A DNA stretch of 64,000 nucleotides, taken from assembly GCF_008364825.1 (NCBI RefSeq), contig NZ_VTTO01000014.1:89396-153395 (forward strand), given 5' to 3'. Position 1 is the stretch's first letter. Each line of letters starts with the position of its first letter. Of the stretch, positions 1 through 8,402 are shown one piece after another. The stretch is from Azospirillum sp. B21 (GTDB lineage: Bacteria; Pseudomonadota; Alphaproteobacteria; Azospirillales; Azospirillaceae). A program made the position numbers and the translations under genes. Under the pieces are notes generated by a model, which was not told the origin of the DNA, made no database searches, and saw only the letters and a list, made by a program, of their open reading frames with translations.

Positions 1-1
1 C

Positions 2-1063
2 TGTGCCGGGCTGACCTACAGCTCCGACGACACCCCCGGCATCCGCCGACGTCGCTACGGCAAGGGCTTCCGCTTCCTCTGGCCCGACGGCGCCCAGGTG
101 ACGGAGGAGGATACGCTAGCACGGATCCGCAAGCTGGCGATCCCACCCGCCTACCGCGACGTCTGGATCTGTCCCGATCCTGATGGCCACCTGCAGGCCA
201 CCGGCCGCGACGCCAAGGGGCGCAAGCAGTACCGCTACCATCACCGCTGGACCGAACTGCGCGAGGGCACCAAATTCGGCCGCATGCTGGATTTCTGCCG
301 GGCGCTGCCCGCCCTGCGCGAGCGGGTGTCCGCCGACCTCGGCCGGCGCGGCCTGCCGCGGGAGAAAGTCCTGGCTGCCGTGGTCCGGCTGCTGGAAACC
401 ACGCTGATCCGCGTCGGCAACGAGACCTACGCCCGCGAGAATCAGAGCTACGGCCTGACCACGCTGCGCGACGGCCACACCGAAATCGAGGGGTCGGAGG
501 TCCGCTTCTCCTTCAAGGGCAAGTCGGGAAAGGAATGGAACGTCGCGCTGCGCGACCGCCGGCTTGCCCGCGTCGTCGCCGCCTGCCGCGACGTGGACGG
601 CGACGAGCTGTTCCAGTATCTGGATTCGGACGGCCAGCGCCATGCCGTGACGTCGGGCGACGTCAACGCCTATCTGCGCGAGGCGACCGGCGCCGATTTC
701 ACCGCAAAGGACTTCCGCACCTGGGCCGGCACCGTCCTGGCGGCGATGGCGCTCAGGGAGTTCGAGGCGTTCGACAGCGCGACCGGCGCCAAGCGCAACG
801 TCACCCGCGCCATCGAACAGGTCGCCACCCGCCTCGGCAATACCCCCAGCGTCTGCCGCAAGAGCTACGTCCATCCCGAGATCCTGGACGCCTATGTGGA
901 AGGCGACCTGCTGGAGTCGCTGAAGCGCGAGGTGGAGGCGGAGTTGCGCGACGAACTGGCGGGCCTGAGCGGCGAGGAAGCCGCCGTGCTCGCCTTCCTG
1001 CGCGAAAGGCTGGAACGGGAAACGGCCTCGCGGGCGCGGGAGGGCGCGCGGGGGAAGAGGTAG
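2..1063 (+). CDS. DNA topoisomerase IB (5' end outside window)
   Basis: Poxvirus-like bacterial type IB topoisomerase, which relaxes supercoils through a 3'-phosphotyrosine intermediate. The reading frame is open from base 2, and the first residues (around YSSDDTPGIRRRR and FRFLWPDG) match the usual N-terminal domain, so the real start lies left of the window and the GTG at 98 is internal. Visible landmarks are IPPAYRDVWICPDPDGHLQA, the catalytic-core stretch LIRVGNETYARENQSYGLTTL, FKGKSGK, KDFRTWAGT and the C-terminal KSYVHP with the active-site tyrosine. The tail is charged and low complexity (SRAREGARGKR), which is common in this family. It converges on the phosphatase gene at 1223-3217, with a REP-like inverted repeat between them. 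Only a short part of the N-terminus appears to be missing. Confidence 0.93.
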   Translation, partial: CAGLTYSSDDTPGIRRRRYGKGFRFLWPDGAQVTEEDTLARIRKLAIPPAYRDVWICPDPDGHLQATGRDAKGRKQYRYHHRWTELREGTKFGRMLDFCRALPALRERVSADLGRRGLPREKVLAAVVRLLETTLIRVGNETYARENQSYGLTTLRDGHTEIEGSEVRFSFKGKSGKEWNVALRDRRLARVVAACRDVDGDELFQYLDSDGQRHAVTSGDVNAYLREATGADFTAKDFRTWAGTVLAAMALREFEAFDSATGAKRNVTRAIEQVATRLGNTPSVCRKSYVHPEILDAYVEGDLLESLKREVEAELRDELAGLSGEEAAVLAFLRERLERETASRAREGARGKR

Positions 1064-1092
1064 GGGGGTTTGGGAGGTGTCGGCTTGCGAAT

Positions 1093-1201
1093 GCCCCCAC
1101 CCCAACCCTCCCCCGCTGGGCGGGGGAGGGAGTAAGCGCTTGTACGGGAGAGTGGCGGCAGTCCCCTCCCCCGCCCAGCGGGGGAGGGTTAGGGAGGGGG
1201 C
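1093..1201. repeat. REP-like inverted repeat pair between convergent genes
   Basis: Two copies of a C/G-rich palindromic unit of about 39 bp (1093-1131 and 1162-1201) lie in inverted orientation. Each contains the core CCTCCCCCGCTGGGCGGGGG or its complement. The two arms are almost perfect reverse complements and could fold either as two small hairpins or one long one. It sits between the stop codons of two convergent genes, so it could act as a bidirectional terminator. Units of this composition are typical of dispersed REP-like sequences in Azospirillum-type genomes (recalled, not checked). Confidence 0.75.
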
Positions 1202-1222
1202 ACCGTCAGCCGACACTCCCCC

Positions 1223-3217
1223 TCAAACCGCCTCCGCCGCCTCCGTCACCGGCAGCAGGCGGCGCATCGCCAGGCACACCAGATCCCCGGTGACCGCACC
1301 CTCCGCGGCATGGGCCTGGACACTGCGCAGGACCAGCTCGGCACGGTCGCGGGCAGACATGCCGCGGCTGTGGGTCAGGGCGGCGGCAAGGCGCTCCTCG
1401 CCGAAGGGCTCGCGCTGTCCATCCACGGACTGCAGAATGCCGTCGGTGCACAGGAACAGCGTCTCGTCCTGGTTCAGCACCGTGGTCGCCTCGCCGTAGG
1501 GGGCGCCGCGGCGGATGCCCAGCGCCGGGCCGCCGGCCGCGGACAGGAACTCCACCTCGCCCTCGGCGGTGATGCGGCAGGCGCCGCGGTGCCCGGCGGC
1601 GGCATGGACCAGCGTACCGGCCACACGGTCGTAGACGGCGACGAAGGCAGTGGCGAAGCCGTTGAAGGGGCTCTCGCCGCACAGCCGCTCGTTGGCGCCC
1701 GTCAGGATGGCGGCGGGGCCGACGCCGGGGCGGGCGGTCTCGCGGATTGCAGCGCGCACCATCAGCATCAGGAAGGCCGCCGGCACGCCGCCGCCCGACA
1801 CCCCGGCGGTCACCAGCAGGCTGTGGCGCTCGTCCAGTTCGACCACGTCGTAGAAATCGCCGCTGACGGCATGGCCCGGCACCAGCGTGCCGAAGAACTG
1901 GCTGTCACGGCCGACCGGCAGCTGGCGCGGCAGCAGGTTGGCCTGCACGTCGCGGGCGGCACGCTGCTCCTCCTCGATCAGCTGTTCGGCGGCGGCCAGC
2001 TTCTCGCTCTTGGTCTCCAGCTCCGCCCCGCGCATCACCAGCTGGGCGTCCAGGGTCTCCTCGCGCGCCGTCGCCTCCATCGCCATGCGGCGGAAGACGC
2101 GCGACAGCCGGCCGAACTCGTCGTCGCGGTCCGCTGCCTCGTTGAGGCTGAGGGGGTTGAAGCGCCCGGCCTCCACCGCCTTGACCGCCTCGCTCAGCCG
2201 TTCCACCGGCGCCATCTGGTCGCGGGCGAAACGCAAGCTGAGATAGACGCCCAGCGCCAGCACGAAGACGCCGACCAGCCCGCCGATCTTCAGCTGCCGG
2301 CCCAGCATCGCCCCCGGTTCGGTGTAGGGAACGCGCACGGCCGCGACCGCCGGCAGGCCGGCCGCGGCGGCGTTGGCCCCAGCATTGGCAGCGCCATAGC
2401 GGATGGGCGCCAGCGCCAGCAACCCGTCGCCCGACACGCGGGTCGTCACGTCGCCGGCGGTCGCCGCCGCCTTGGCCGCGGCGGTGTCGGCATCGGACAG
2501 CGGGCCGCCCGATCCGTTGGCCAGCACGGCGCCGCGCGCCAGCACCCGGCCGTCGCGGTCGATCAGCCAGGCCGCCTCCACCGCGCGGGTGGCGATCAGC
2601 CCATCGATCGCTCCCTCGGCCCCCGATTTGCGCAGCAGGTCGCCCAGTCGCCGCATGTCGGCGCCGACCTGGACGATGCGCGGCCGGTCGACACCGGTCA
2701 CGCCGGCGAACTTCATCAGCCGCCCGCTTTCCATCGCCGGCTCCGACGCCAGCGACGCGGGCGAGCGGTTCAGCAGGCCGCTGTAGGCGCCGTGGCGCGG
2801 CCCGCCCTTGGCATCCTGGCCGAAGACCGGATCGGGACCGGGCACATTGTGCAGATAGGCCCGGCCGCGGTTGTCGGTGATCCACATCTCGTCCGGGCCC
2901 CCCGACTCGGCGATCTGCTTCAGCCGGTCGTTGATGGCCTTGGGCGGCAGCTTCGCCGTTTCCGCCAGCGCCACCAGATGGGCGGTCAGCGTCGCTTCCG
3001 ACAGCAGCCGTTCGGACAGCATGGCATCGACCTCCCGCGGGAGGTCGCCGGCCTGGGCGGCGCCACGGGCGAGCAGGCCGGCGGTCAGCCGCGCCTCCGC
3101 CTCGATCCGCTCGGTCAGCACCGCGCGCGTGGTGAATGCCATCGTCGTGGTGACCACCACCACCGCCAGCAGCACCAGACCGGTGACCAGCAGGATCAAA
3201 CGCTGTTGGAACGTCAT
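1223..3217 (-). CDS. Membrane-anchored HAMP/SpoIIE-type (PP2C) phosphatase
   Basis: 664-residue signalling phosphatase of the RsbU/SpoIIE family. Residues about 6-29 form an N-terminal membrane helix, a periplasmic sensor region follows to about 300, a second helix lies near 305-328, then a HAMP-like segment (PVERLSEAVKAVEAGRF), a coiled coil (LVMRGAELETKSEKLAAAEQ) and the phosphatase domain from about 430. Metal-binding motifs SGDFYD, CTDGI and TGDLVCLAM are present. However, the motif normally written DVSGHG reads GVSGGG, so one conserved aspartate is glycine. Such enzymes usually act on an anti-sigma-factor antagonist; no partner is adjacent. The ATG at 3217 directly precedes the first membrane helix. 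Because the T6SS Thr-kinase/FHA pair nearby lacks a PppA phosphatase in this window, a role there is conceivable but purely speculative. Confidence 0.88.
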   Translation of the reverse strand: MTFQQRLILLVTGLVLLAVVVVTTTMAFTTRAVLTERIEAEARLTAGLLARGAAQAGDLPREVDAMLSERLLSEATLTAHLVALAETAKLPPKAINDRLKQIAESGGPDEMWITDNRGRAYLHNVPGPDPVFGQDAKGGPRHGAYSGLLNRSPASLASEPAMESGRLMKFAGVTGVDRPRIVQVGADMRRLGDLLRKSGAEGAIDGLIATRAVEAAWLIDRDGRVLARGAVLANGSGGPLSDADTAAAKAAATAGDVTTRVSGDGLLALAPIRYGAANAGANAAAAGLPAVAAVRVPYTEPGAMLGRQLKIGGLVGVFVLALGVYLSLRFARDQMAPVERLSEAVKAVEAGRFNPLSLNEAADRDDEFGRLSRVFRRMAMEATAREETLDAQLVMRGAELETKSEKLAAAEQLIEEEQRAARDVQANLLPRQLPVGRDSQFFGTLVPGHAVSGDFYDVVELDERHSLLVTAGVSGGGVPAAFLMLMVRAAIRETARPGVGPAAILTGANERLCGESPFNGFATAFVAVYDRVAGTLVHAAAGHRGACRITAEGEVEFLSAAGGPALGIRRGAPYGEATTVLNQDETLFLCTDGILQSVDGQREPFGEERLAAALTHSRGMSARDRAELVLRSVQAHAAEGAVTGDLVCLAMRRLLPVTEAAEAV

Positions 3218-3432
3218 GGGATTGCGCCCGCCCCCTCTGGCTGAAGCAAATGGCCGAAGCCATGGCCGATGGGACCGCTTCTACCGGTCCGGGGCACGCA
3301 AGTCCAGTTGCCGGGCCGCCGCACCGGTCATGGTCACGCCGGCCGCGGGCGGGGTGAAGCGGCCGGATGCGCAAGATTCGACCGCAGTCGCGACATTATC
3401 TCTTTCGTAACCACATGGTCCGTAAGACGGAA

Positions 3433-3461
3433 GGACCGCGGACGGTTTCCCGCCGCGGTCC
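3433..3461. other. Perfect 9-bp stem hairpin in intergenic region
   Basis: GGACCGCGG (3433-3441) pairs with CCGCGGTCC (3453-3461) over an 11-nt loop. It lies between the divergently transcribed phosphatase (start 3217) and the small gene at 3512. No T-run follows, so it is more likely a regulatory or leader structure than a terminator. A short tandem repeat of CCACCACTCAACC follows just before the downstream gene. Confidence 0.4.
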
Positions 3462-3511
3462 TGTGCTCTTTCAAATCCGCCACCACTCAACCGCCACCAC
3501 TCAACCGGTGC

Positions 3512-3892
3512 ATGCCCATGCCGCTCAACGTTCTGGAAGTCGCCGTCTACGCGATGGTCCTCACCGCCAGCCAGCCCAGCTCCTTCGAGTGCGTGGCCGT
3601 GAAGCCGGAGGGCGTGAACTGCACCAACGGCCTGTCGGCGAAGCAGGACGGGCCGAACCTGCTGTTCAGCACCGGCATCCAGGTGATCAAGGACAACCAG
3701 GGCCGGGTGCGGCTCAGCAACGGGCTGCAGACGCGCTTCGACAGCTCCGCCTGGGTGGAATTCCAGGACACCGGCAAGAAACCGGTGGTCAGCGTCCGCA
3801 AGACCGGGCCGCTGCGCTTCAAGTTCTCCAACGGCTTCCAGTGCGAAGCGATGGGCAACCCGGAAGACATGGCCCGCTGCCACAAGCCCTGA
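3512..3892 (+). CDS. Small conserved-looking protein with four cysteines, function unknown
   Basis: A 126-residue protein starting MPMPLNVLEVAVYAMVL. The N-terminus is hydrophobic and could be an uncleaved signal or a membrane-associated helix, and four cysteines (in SFECVAV, GVNCTNG, GFQCEAM and ARCHKP) would fit two disulfides outside the cytoplasm. The body looks like a short beta-rich domain. I do not recognise the family. The start is uncertain: the frame is open further upstream, and the ATG at 3512 or 3518 was chosen because the sequence before it reads as non-coding. Its terminus faces the small exported protein at 3902-4276. Confidence 0.6.
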   Translation: MPMPLNVLEVAVYAMVLTASQPSSFECVAVKPEGVNCTNGLSAKQDGPNLLFSTGIQVIKDNQGRVRLSNGLQTRFDSSAWVEFQDTGKKPVVSVRKTGPLRFKFSNGFQCEAMGNPEDMARCHKP

Positions 3893-3901
3893 CGGCTTTC
3901 C

Positions 3902-4276
3902 CTACCGGTTGATGCCGCGGCGCTCCATCTCGTCCTCGATGGCGCGGCGGTTCTGCCGGATCTGGCGCTGTTCCTCGCCCAGCCGGTCATACTGGTTGCG
4001 CAGGTCGCGGTCGGAATAGTCGCCATAGGCGTTGCCGCGGCGGTTGCCGGCCGAATTCCCCGACGAGCCTTCATAGCGGCGCCCGTCGCGGTTCATCTCG
4101 CGGTCCTCGGCCGTGCGGTCCTGCGGATAATTGTTCGGGTTGACGGCGCGGTTCAGCTGGTCGAGCGCCCCGCCCCAGCCGTTTTGCGACTGGCCGCTCT
4201 GCGATTGGCCGCTCTGGGCCAGGGCCGGCGAGGAAAGAGCCAGGACGGCCGCGGCCGCGAGAATGATTGTACGCAT
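3902..4276 (-). CDS. Small periplasmic protein with charged C-terminal helix
   Basis: 124 residues with a clean Sec signal peptide (MRTIILAAAAVLALSSPALA, cleavage after ALA). The mature part is polar: a Gln/Ser stretch (QSGQSQSGQSQNG), a glycine/asparagine-rich middle, and a strongly charged helical end (LGEEQRQIRQNRRAIEDEMERRG) that may form a coiled coil. I cannot assign a function. The gene is single, minus strand, 60 bp beyond the stop of the GST-family gene start region and convergent with 3512-3892. Confidence 0.75.
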   Translation of the reverse strand: MRTIILAAAAVLALSSPALAQSGQSQSGQSQNGWGGALDQLNRAVNPNNYPQDRTAEDREMNRDGRRYEGSSGNSAGNRRGNAYGDYSDRDLRNQYDRLGEEQRQIRQNRRAIEDEMERRGINR

Positions 4277-4336
4277 CGGACGAACTCCCTCATGCGGTTG
4301 TCGTTTCCTTCTGACAACCGCCGGGGAGCCGATCCG

Positions 4337-5302
4337 TCACGCCGCCAGCGGTTCCGGTCCCAGATCGCCCCGTCCGTGCGGCGCGTCGAGATCCAGTTCC
4401 GGCCCCTTCGGCACGATGCCGGTGGGGTTGATGGTGGCATGGCTGCCGTAATAGTGACGCTTGATGTGGTCGAAATTCACCGTCTCCGCCACGCCCGGCA
4501 CCTGATAGAGGTCGCGCAGATAGCCCGACAGGTGGGGATAGTCGGCGATCCGCCGCTTGTTGCACTTGAAATGCCCGACATAGACCGCATCGAAGCGGAC
4601 CAGTGTGGTGAACAGGCGCCAATCGGCCTCGGTCAGCCGGTTGCCGACCAGCCAGCGCCGGGTCGCCAGCTTGGCGTCGATGCCGTCCAGCGCCGCGAAC
4701 AGGGCGTCGAAAGCGGCCTCGTACTTGTCTTGGGACGTGGCGAAGCCGGCCTTGTAGACGCCGTTGTTGACGGCGTCATAGACGAAGGCGTTCTCCCGGT
4801 CGATCTCCTCCACCAGATCCGGCGGGCAGAAATCGGTGCGCATGTCGGTGAAGGCGTCGAACTCGCGGTTGAGCATGCGGATGATCTCCGCCGACTCGTT
4901 GTTGACGATGCTGCCGGTCTTCTTGTCCCACAGCACCGGGACGGTGACCCGGCCGCTGTAGCCCGGCTTGGCCTGAAGATAGACCTCATAGAGGCGGCGG
5001 GCGCCGGTCACCGGTTCCGGCTCGGCGAAGGTCCAGCCTTCCGACAGCATCAGCGGATCGACCACGCTGACGCCGATCACCTCGTCCAGCCGCTTCAGCT
5101 TGCGGAAGATCAGCGTGCGGTGCGCCCAGGGACAGGCCAGCGACACCATCAGGTGATAGCGCCCGGCCTCCGCCGCATAGGGGGTGGAGCCGTCGGCCGA
5201 CACCCGGTCGCGGAACTGCGCCTCCGTCCGGACGAACGCGCCGCCGGATTTCTTGGTGTCGTACCACTGGTCTTGCCATTGTCCGTCGATCAGCAGGCCC
5301 AC
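4337..5302 (-). CDS. yqjG: Glutathionyl-hydroquinone reductase (GST Xi/Omega-like)
   Basis: 321-residue enzyme of the YqjG/PcpF family, which removes glutathione from glutathionyl-hydroquinones using a second glutathione. The N-terminal thioredoxin-fold half carries the family signature SLACPWAHRTLIFRKLKRL with the catalytic Cys near residue 57, followed by VPVLWDKKTGSIVNNESAEI (glutathione-binding loop). The C-terminal helical half contains WLVGNRLTEADWRLFTTLVRFDAVY and the family end motif INPTGIVPKGP. Length is typical. The start is GTG. It lies just downstream of wrbA in the same direction (34 bp apart), so the two probably form a quinone-detoxification operon under the divergent LysR at 6082. 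Confidence 0.93.
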   Translation of the reverse strand: MGLLIDGQWQDQWYDTKKSGGAFVRTEAQFRDRVSADGSTPYAAEAGRYHLMVSLACPWAHRTLIFRKLKRLDEVIGVSVVDPLMLSEGWTFAEPEPVTGARRLYEVYLQAKPGYSGRVTVPVLWDKKTGSIVNNESAEIIRMLNREFDAFTDMRTDFCPPDLVEEIDRENAFVYDAVNNGVYKAGFATSQDKYEAAFDALFAALDGIDAKLATRRWLVGNRLTEADWRLFTTLVRFDAVYVGHFKCNKRRIADYPHLSGYLRDLYQVPGVAETVNFDHIKRHYYGSHATINPTGIVPKGPELDLDAPHGRGDLGPEPLAA

Positions 5303-5336
5303 GGCTCCCTCCCCTCTTTTCAGCGTCTACCTGTCG

Positions 5337-5939
5337 TCAACCGTGCAGCTTGGTCGCGATCTCGGCGACATGGCGGCCCTGGTAGCGGGCACCGTCCAGT
5401 TCGACCACGCTCGGCCGGCGCGAACCGTCGCCGCCGGCGATGGTGCTGGCGCCGTAGGGCGAGTTGCCCATCACTTCCGAAACGCCCATCTGGCCCTGGA
5501 AGGAGTAAGGCAGGCCGACGATCACCATGCCCAGATGCAGAAGCACGGTGTGGGTGCTGAGGATGGTGCTTTCCTGGCCGCCATGCTGGGTGGCGGTGGA
5601 GGTGAAGGCCGCGCCGACCTTGCCGACCAGCGCGCCCTTGGCCCACAGCCCGCCGGTCTGGTCGAGGAAGTTCTTCATCTGCGAGGCCATGTTGCCGTAG
5701 CGGGTCGGCGTGCCGATGACGATGGCGTCATACTGGGCAAGCTCGTCCACCGTGGCGACGGGGACATCGCTCTCGTCCTTGTAGTGGGCGGACTGGCGGA
5801 CCGCTTCCGGCACCAGTTCGGGCACGCGCTTCACCGCCACCTCGGTACCGGCGACGGAGCGGGCGCCTTCGGCCACCGCCTGCGCCATCTCCGACACATG
5901 GCCCCAGCTGCTGTAATAGAGGACCAGAACCTTCGCCAT
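5337..5939 (-). CDS. wrbA: NAD(P)H:quinone oxidoreductase WrbA
   Basis: 200-codon flavodoxin-like FMN enzyme that reduces quinones by two electrons and so avoids semiquinone radicals. Visible are the N-terminal beta strand and phosphate loop (KVLVLYYSSWGHVSEMA), the GTPTRYGNMASQMKNFLDQTGGLW block, TSTATQHGGQE and PYSFQGQ, all hallmark WrbA segments. The start at 5939 gives the normal family length of 199 residues; the frame extends upstream but that part is not conserved-looking. It is transcribed away from the LysR gene at 6082, with a 142-bp shared regulatory region, and is followed by yqjG. Confidence 0.95.
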   Translation of the reverse strand: MAKVLVLYYSSWGHVSEMAQAVAEGARSVAGTEVAVKRVPELVPEAVRQSAHYKDESDVPVATVDELAQYDAIVIGTPTRYGNMASQMKNFLDQTGGLWAKGALVGKVGAAFTSTATQHGGQESTILSTHTVLLHLGMVIVGLPYSFQGQMGVSEVMGNSPYGASTIAGGDGSRRPSVVELDGARYQGRHVAEIATKLHG

Positions 5940-6054
5940 CGTCGCCACTCCCTGTTTCGTTGCGTCATCCCGTCGCCGCGACCGATGACGGCCCGGCGGT
6001 GACACCAGAAATAGGGCGCGGCGACGTTTCCGGTAATGCCGGATCTTGGCACCT

Positions 6055-6079
6055 CATTGTTTCCGGGTGTACAACAATG
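6055..6079. promoter_or_regulatory. LysR-type operator: CATTGTT-N11-AACAATG
   Basis: A perfect 7+7 bp inverted repeat with an 11-bp spacer, containing the T-N11-A pattern of LysR-family recognition boxes. It ends two bases before the ATG of the LysR gene and about 115 bp from the wrbA start. The position suits strong autorepression of the LysR gene and control of the divergent wrbA-yqjG pair. Being seen in sequence is certain; the function is inferred. Confidence 0.65.
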
Positions 6080-6081
6080 CC

Positions 6082-7083
6082 ATGGATCGCCTCGACGACA
6101 TGCTCGCCTTCATCAAGGTGGTGGACACCAAGAGCTTCACCGCCGCCGCCGACCGGCTCAATTTGTCGAAGTCGGTGGTCTCCCGCCGCATCGGCGAGCT
6201 GGAGAACAGGCTCGGCGCGCGGCTGCTGAACCGCACCACCCGCAAGCTCAGCCTGACCGAGGTGGGACAGGCCTATTATGAGCGCTGCACCCGCATCCTC
6301 GCCGATTTGGAGGAGGCGGAACAGGCGGTCGCCGACCTGCATGCCGCCCCGCGCGGCCGGCTGCGGCTGAACGCGCCGGTCAGTTTCGGCATCATGCATC
6401 TGGCCCCGGCGGTGGCGGAATTCCTGGAACGCTATCCGGCCATCGAGATCGATATGGATTTGAACGACCGCACGGTCGATCTGATCGATGAGGGATATGA
6501 TCTGGCGGTCCGCATCGGGCGGCTGCGCGACAGCTCGCTGATCGCCCGGCGGCTGGCTCCGGCGCGCATCGCGCTGTGCGCCAGCCCGGCCTATCTGCAA
6601 AAGCACGGGGTGCCGGAAACGCCGGACGATCTCGCACGGCACAGCTGTCTGCTCTACACCAACGTGCCGACACCCGACGTCTGGCAGTTCACGGTCGATG
6701 GCGAGACGCGCAACGTTCGGGTCTCGGGCCCGATCCGCAGCAACAACGGCGACCTGCTGCGCGAAGCGGCGATGTCCGGCGTCGGCTTCATCATGTCGCC
6801 GACCTTCCTATGCGGACAGGCGCTGTCGCGCGGCGAGCTGGTCAGCGTGCTGCACCGGCACATCCCGTCGGAACTGTCGGTCAACGCGGTCTATCCGCAG
6901 AACCGCCACCTGTCGCCGAAGGTGCGGGTGTTCGTCGATTTCCTGGTCCAACGCTTCGGCCCGCGCCCCTATTGGGACTGCGCGCTGCTCGACACGCTGC
7001 CGCAGGAGATGAGGCCGGCTGAAGCGCCCCAACTTATGACGGAGAATTCGGCCGGCGGCGGGAGCGCAGGTTCAGCGCGGTGA
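6082..7083 (+). CDS. LysR-family regulator, probably quinone-responsive
   Basis: 333-residue LysR regulator. Residues 1-65 form the winged HTH (MDRLDDMLAFIKVVDTKSF, AAADRLNLSKSVVSRRIGELENRLGARLLNRTTR), followed by the coiled-coil linker and a substrate-binding domain (RGRLRLNAPVSFGIMHLAPAVAEFL, DLAVRIGRLRDSSLIARRL, IALCASPAYL, DLARHSCLLY). These are the marks of the CrgA/AaeR-like subgroup in which residues directly after the linker read RGxLRLNAPVSFG. Divergent orientation to wrbA/yqjG suggests it senses quinones or related electrophiles. The ATG at 6082 is chosen because the HTH begins there. Its 3' end overlaps the convergent gene at 7034 by 50 bp. Confidence 0.92.
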   Translation: MDRLDDMLAFIKVVDTKSFTAAADRLNLSKSVVSRRIGELENRLGARLLNRTTRKLSLTEVGQAYYERCTRILADLEEAEQAVADLHAAPRGRLRLNAPVSFGIMHLAPAVAEFLERYPAIEIDMDLNDRTVDLIDEGYDLAVRIGRLRDSSLIARRLAPARIALCASPAYLQKHGVPETPDDLARHSCLLYTNVPTPDVWQFTVDGETRNVRVSGPIRSNNGDLLREAAMSGVGFIMSPTFLCGQALSRGELVSVLHRHIPSELSVNAVYPQNRHLSPKVRVFVDFLVQRFGPRPYWDCALLDTLPQEMRPAEAPQLMTENSAGGGSAGSAR

Positions 7084-7426
7084 TGAAGTTCGGCTGCTGG
7101 CCGACCACCGGGCCCTGGGGAACCGGCTTCTTCGCGGCGGTCGACAGGAAGCCGCCGACCCGGCCGCGCAGCTCGACCGCATGATGCGCCGCCTCGTCCG
7201 CGCTTTCCGCCACCTGACGGCGGACCGACGGGTCCAGCGTGTTGAAGGCGCGGGAGGCGAATTCGAAGGCCGGCTGCGACTTGGTGGCGATCACCTGACG
7301 CAGAGCCTTGGACACCAGCACCGTGTCGAGACCGCCCGGCCCCTCCACCCCGTCCAGCACGTCGGCAAGGATGCCGATGGCCTGGATCGTGCCGTTGTCG
7401 TCCAGGGAAAGGTCGTGAGCGTCCAT
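7034..7426 (-). CDS. Hypothetical cytoplasmic protein
   Basis: 130 residues, helical and acidic in its first two-thirds (TIQAIGILADVLDGVEGPGG, ALRQVIATKSQPAFEFASRAFNTLDPSVRRQVAESADEAAH), with a basic C-terminus. No signal peptide or known motif is visible. The third-position GC pattern supports this frame over the opposite strand. Convergent with and overlapping the 3' end of the LysR gene by 50 bp. Family unknown to me. Confidence 0.6.
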   Translation of the reverse strand: MDAHDLSLDDNGTIQAIGILADVLDGVEGPGGLDTVLVSKALRQVIATKSQPAFEFASRAFNTLDPSVRRQVAESADEAAHHAVELRGRVGGFLSTAAKKPVPQGPVVGQQPNFITALNLRSRRRPNSPS

Positions 7427-7554
7427 ACGGGTCTTCCGATCGTCTCAAGCGGTACGGGTCTCGCCCCTGCGGACACCCGGGTTGCACCTTTGAAATCATA
7501 GTGTTTGCACCGGCGTCTGGCAATGGACGCCCGCGGGGGACGGCGGTGAAATCG

Positions 7555-8400
7555 TTAAGACCCGGCTTGCCCCGGTCCCAGCGACACCGGGAACGCAGCC
7601 CGCAGCGATGGCCACAGCGCCGGCCAGTCGCCGTCATGCTCCATCCCCGGCACCACGCGCACCGGCGCGCCGACAAGGGTCCCGAAGCCGCGCACCACGT
7701 CCGGCGGCACCACCCGGTCGTTGCCCCCGGCGATGTGCCATTGCGGCACCAGGGCCAGCCGTCCGGTCTCCCGCGCCGGGTCGAGCGATCCGGTCAGCGG
7801 CGTCAGCCGCTTTGCCGCCGCCCAGGCCGCAAGGTCGAGCGGCGCCACCACCGTCACCAGGGCCGCCACGTCGCTGCGCCTTGCCGCCAGCAGCGCCGCC
7901 GCCACCCCGCCGCCGGAATAGCCGACCAGCACCAGCCGGTCCGCCCCGCTCTCCCGCTTCGCCTCGTCCAGGGCGCGGCCGAGGGCGCCGATCACCTCCG
8001 GGGCAAAGCGGTGGGAGGTCCAGATGCGGGTGGAACAGGCGGCGTCGGTCGCCACCCCGCCATACTGGCAGGGCCGGCCGAGATAGAGCAGCCGCGGCGC
8101 GGGGTCGGTCAGCGCCAGCGACAGAGCCACCGGGTTGAAAGGCGTGGGGTCGCGCGACGGTTCGGTCGGGCTGTTCCAGGCATGGCCGTCGCCCTCGATA
8201 TAGACCACCAGCGGCCCCGCCCCACCGGACCGCAGCCAGCCGGCCAGGGTGAAGGGCGCCGCCGCGAAGCGCCGCGGCAGCAGGCCGGCGGCCCCGGTGG
8301 CCTCGTCCACCGCCGCCACCCGCTCCCGAGGAATTGCGGCGCAGCCGGCAGGCAGCAGCAGTGCGGCGGCAAGAACGGCCCGCAAAAGGCGGGGGGCCAT
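7555..8400 (-). CDS. Alpha/beta-hydrolase lipoprotein at the end of the T6SS operon
   Basis: About 281 residues with a lipoprotein signal (LLRAVLAAALLLPAGCAA, lipobox LPAGC). The mature domain is an alpha/beta hydrolase: oxyanion strand (PLVVYIEGDGHAW), nucleophile elbow GYSGGG with catalytic Ser, acid region GGNDRVVPP and a late His in GMEHDGDW. The preceding gene ends with TGA at 8405-8403; a GTG at 8406 would overlap that stop, while the ATG at 8400 lies just after it, so translation is probably coupled. It is the last gene of the long minus-strand unit that starts with tssL. Substrate unknown. As an outer-membrane-anchored hydrolase it could modify envelope esters; a secretion role is only suggested by position. 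Confidence 0.85.
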   Translation of the reverse strand: MAPRLLRAVLAAALLLPAGCAAIPRERVAAVDEATGAAGLLPRRFAAAPFTLAGWLRSGGAGPLVVYIEGDGHAWNSPTEPSRDPTPFNPVALSLALTDPAPRLLYLGRPCQYGGVATDAACSTRIWTSHRFAPEVIGALGRALDEAKRESGADRLVLVGYSGGGVAAALLAARRSDVAALVTVVAPLDLAAWAAAKRLTPLTGSLDPARETGRLALVPQWHIAGGNDRVVPPDVVRGFGTLVGAPVRVVPGMEHDGDWPALWPSLRAAFPVSLGPGQAGS

Positions 8401-8402
8401 CG

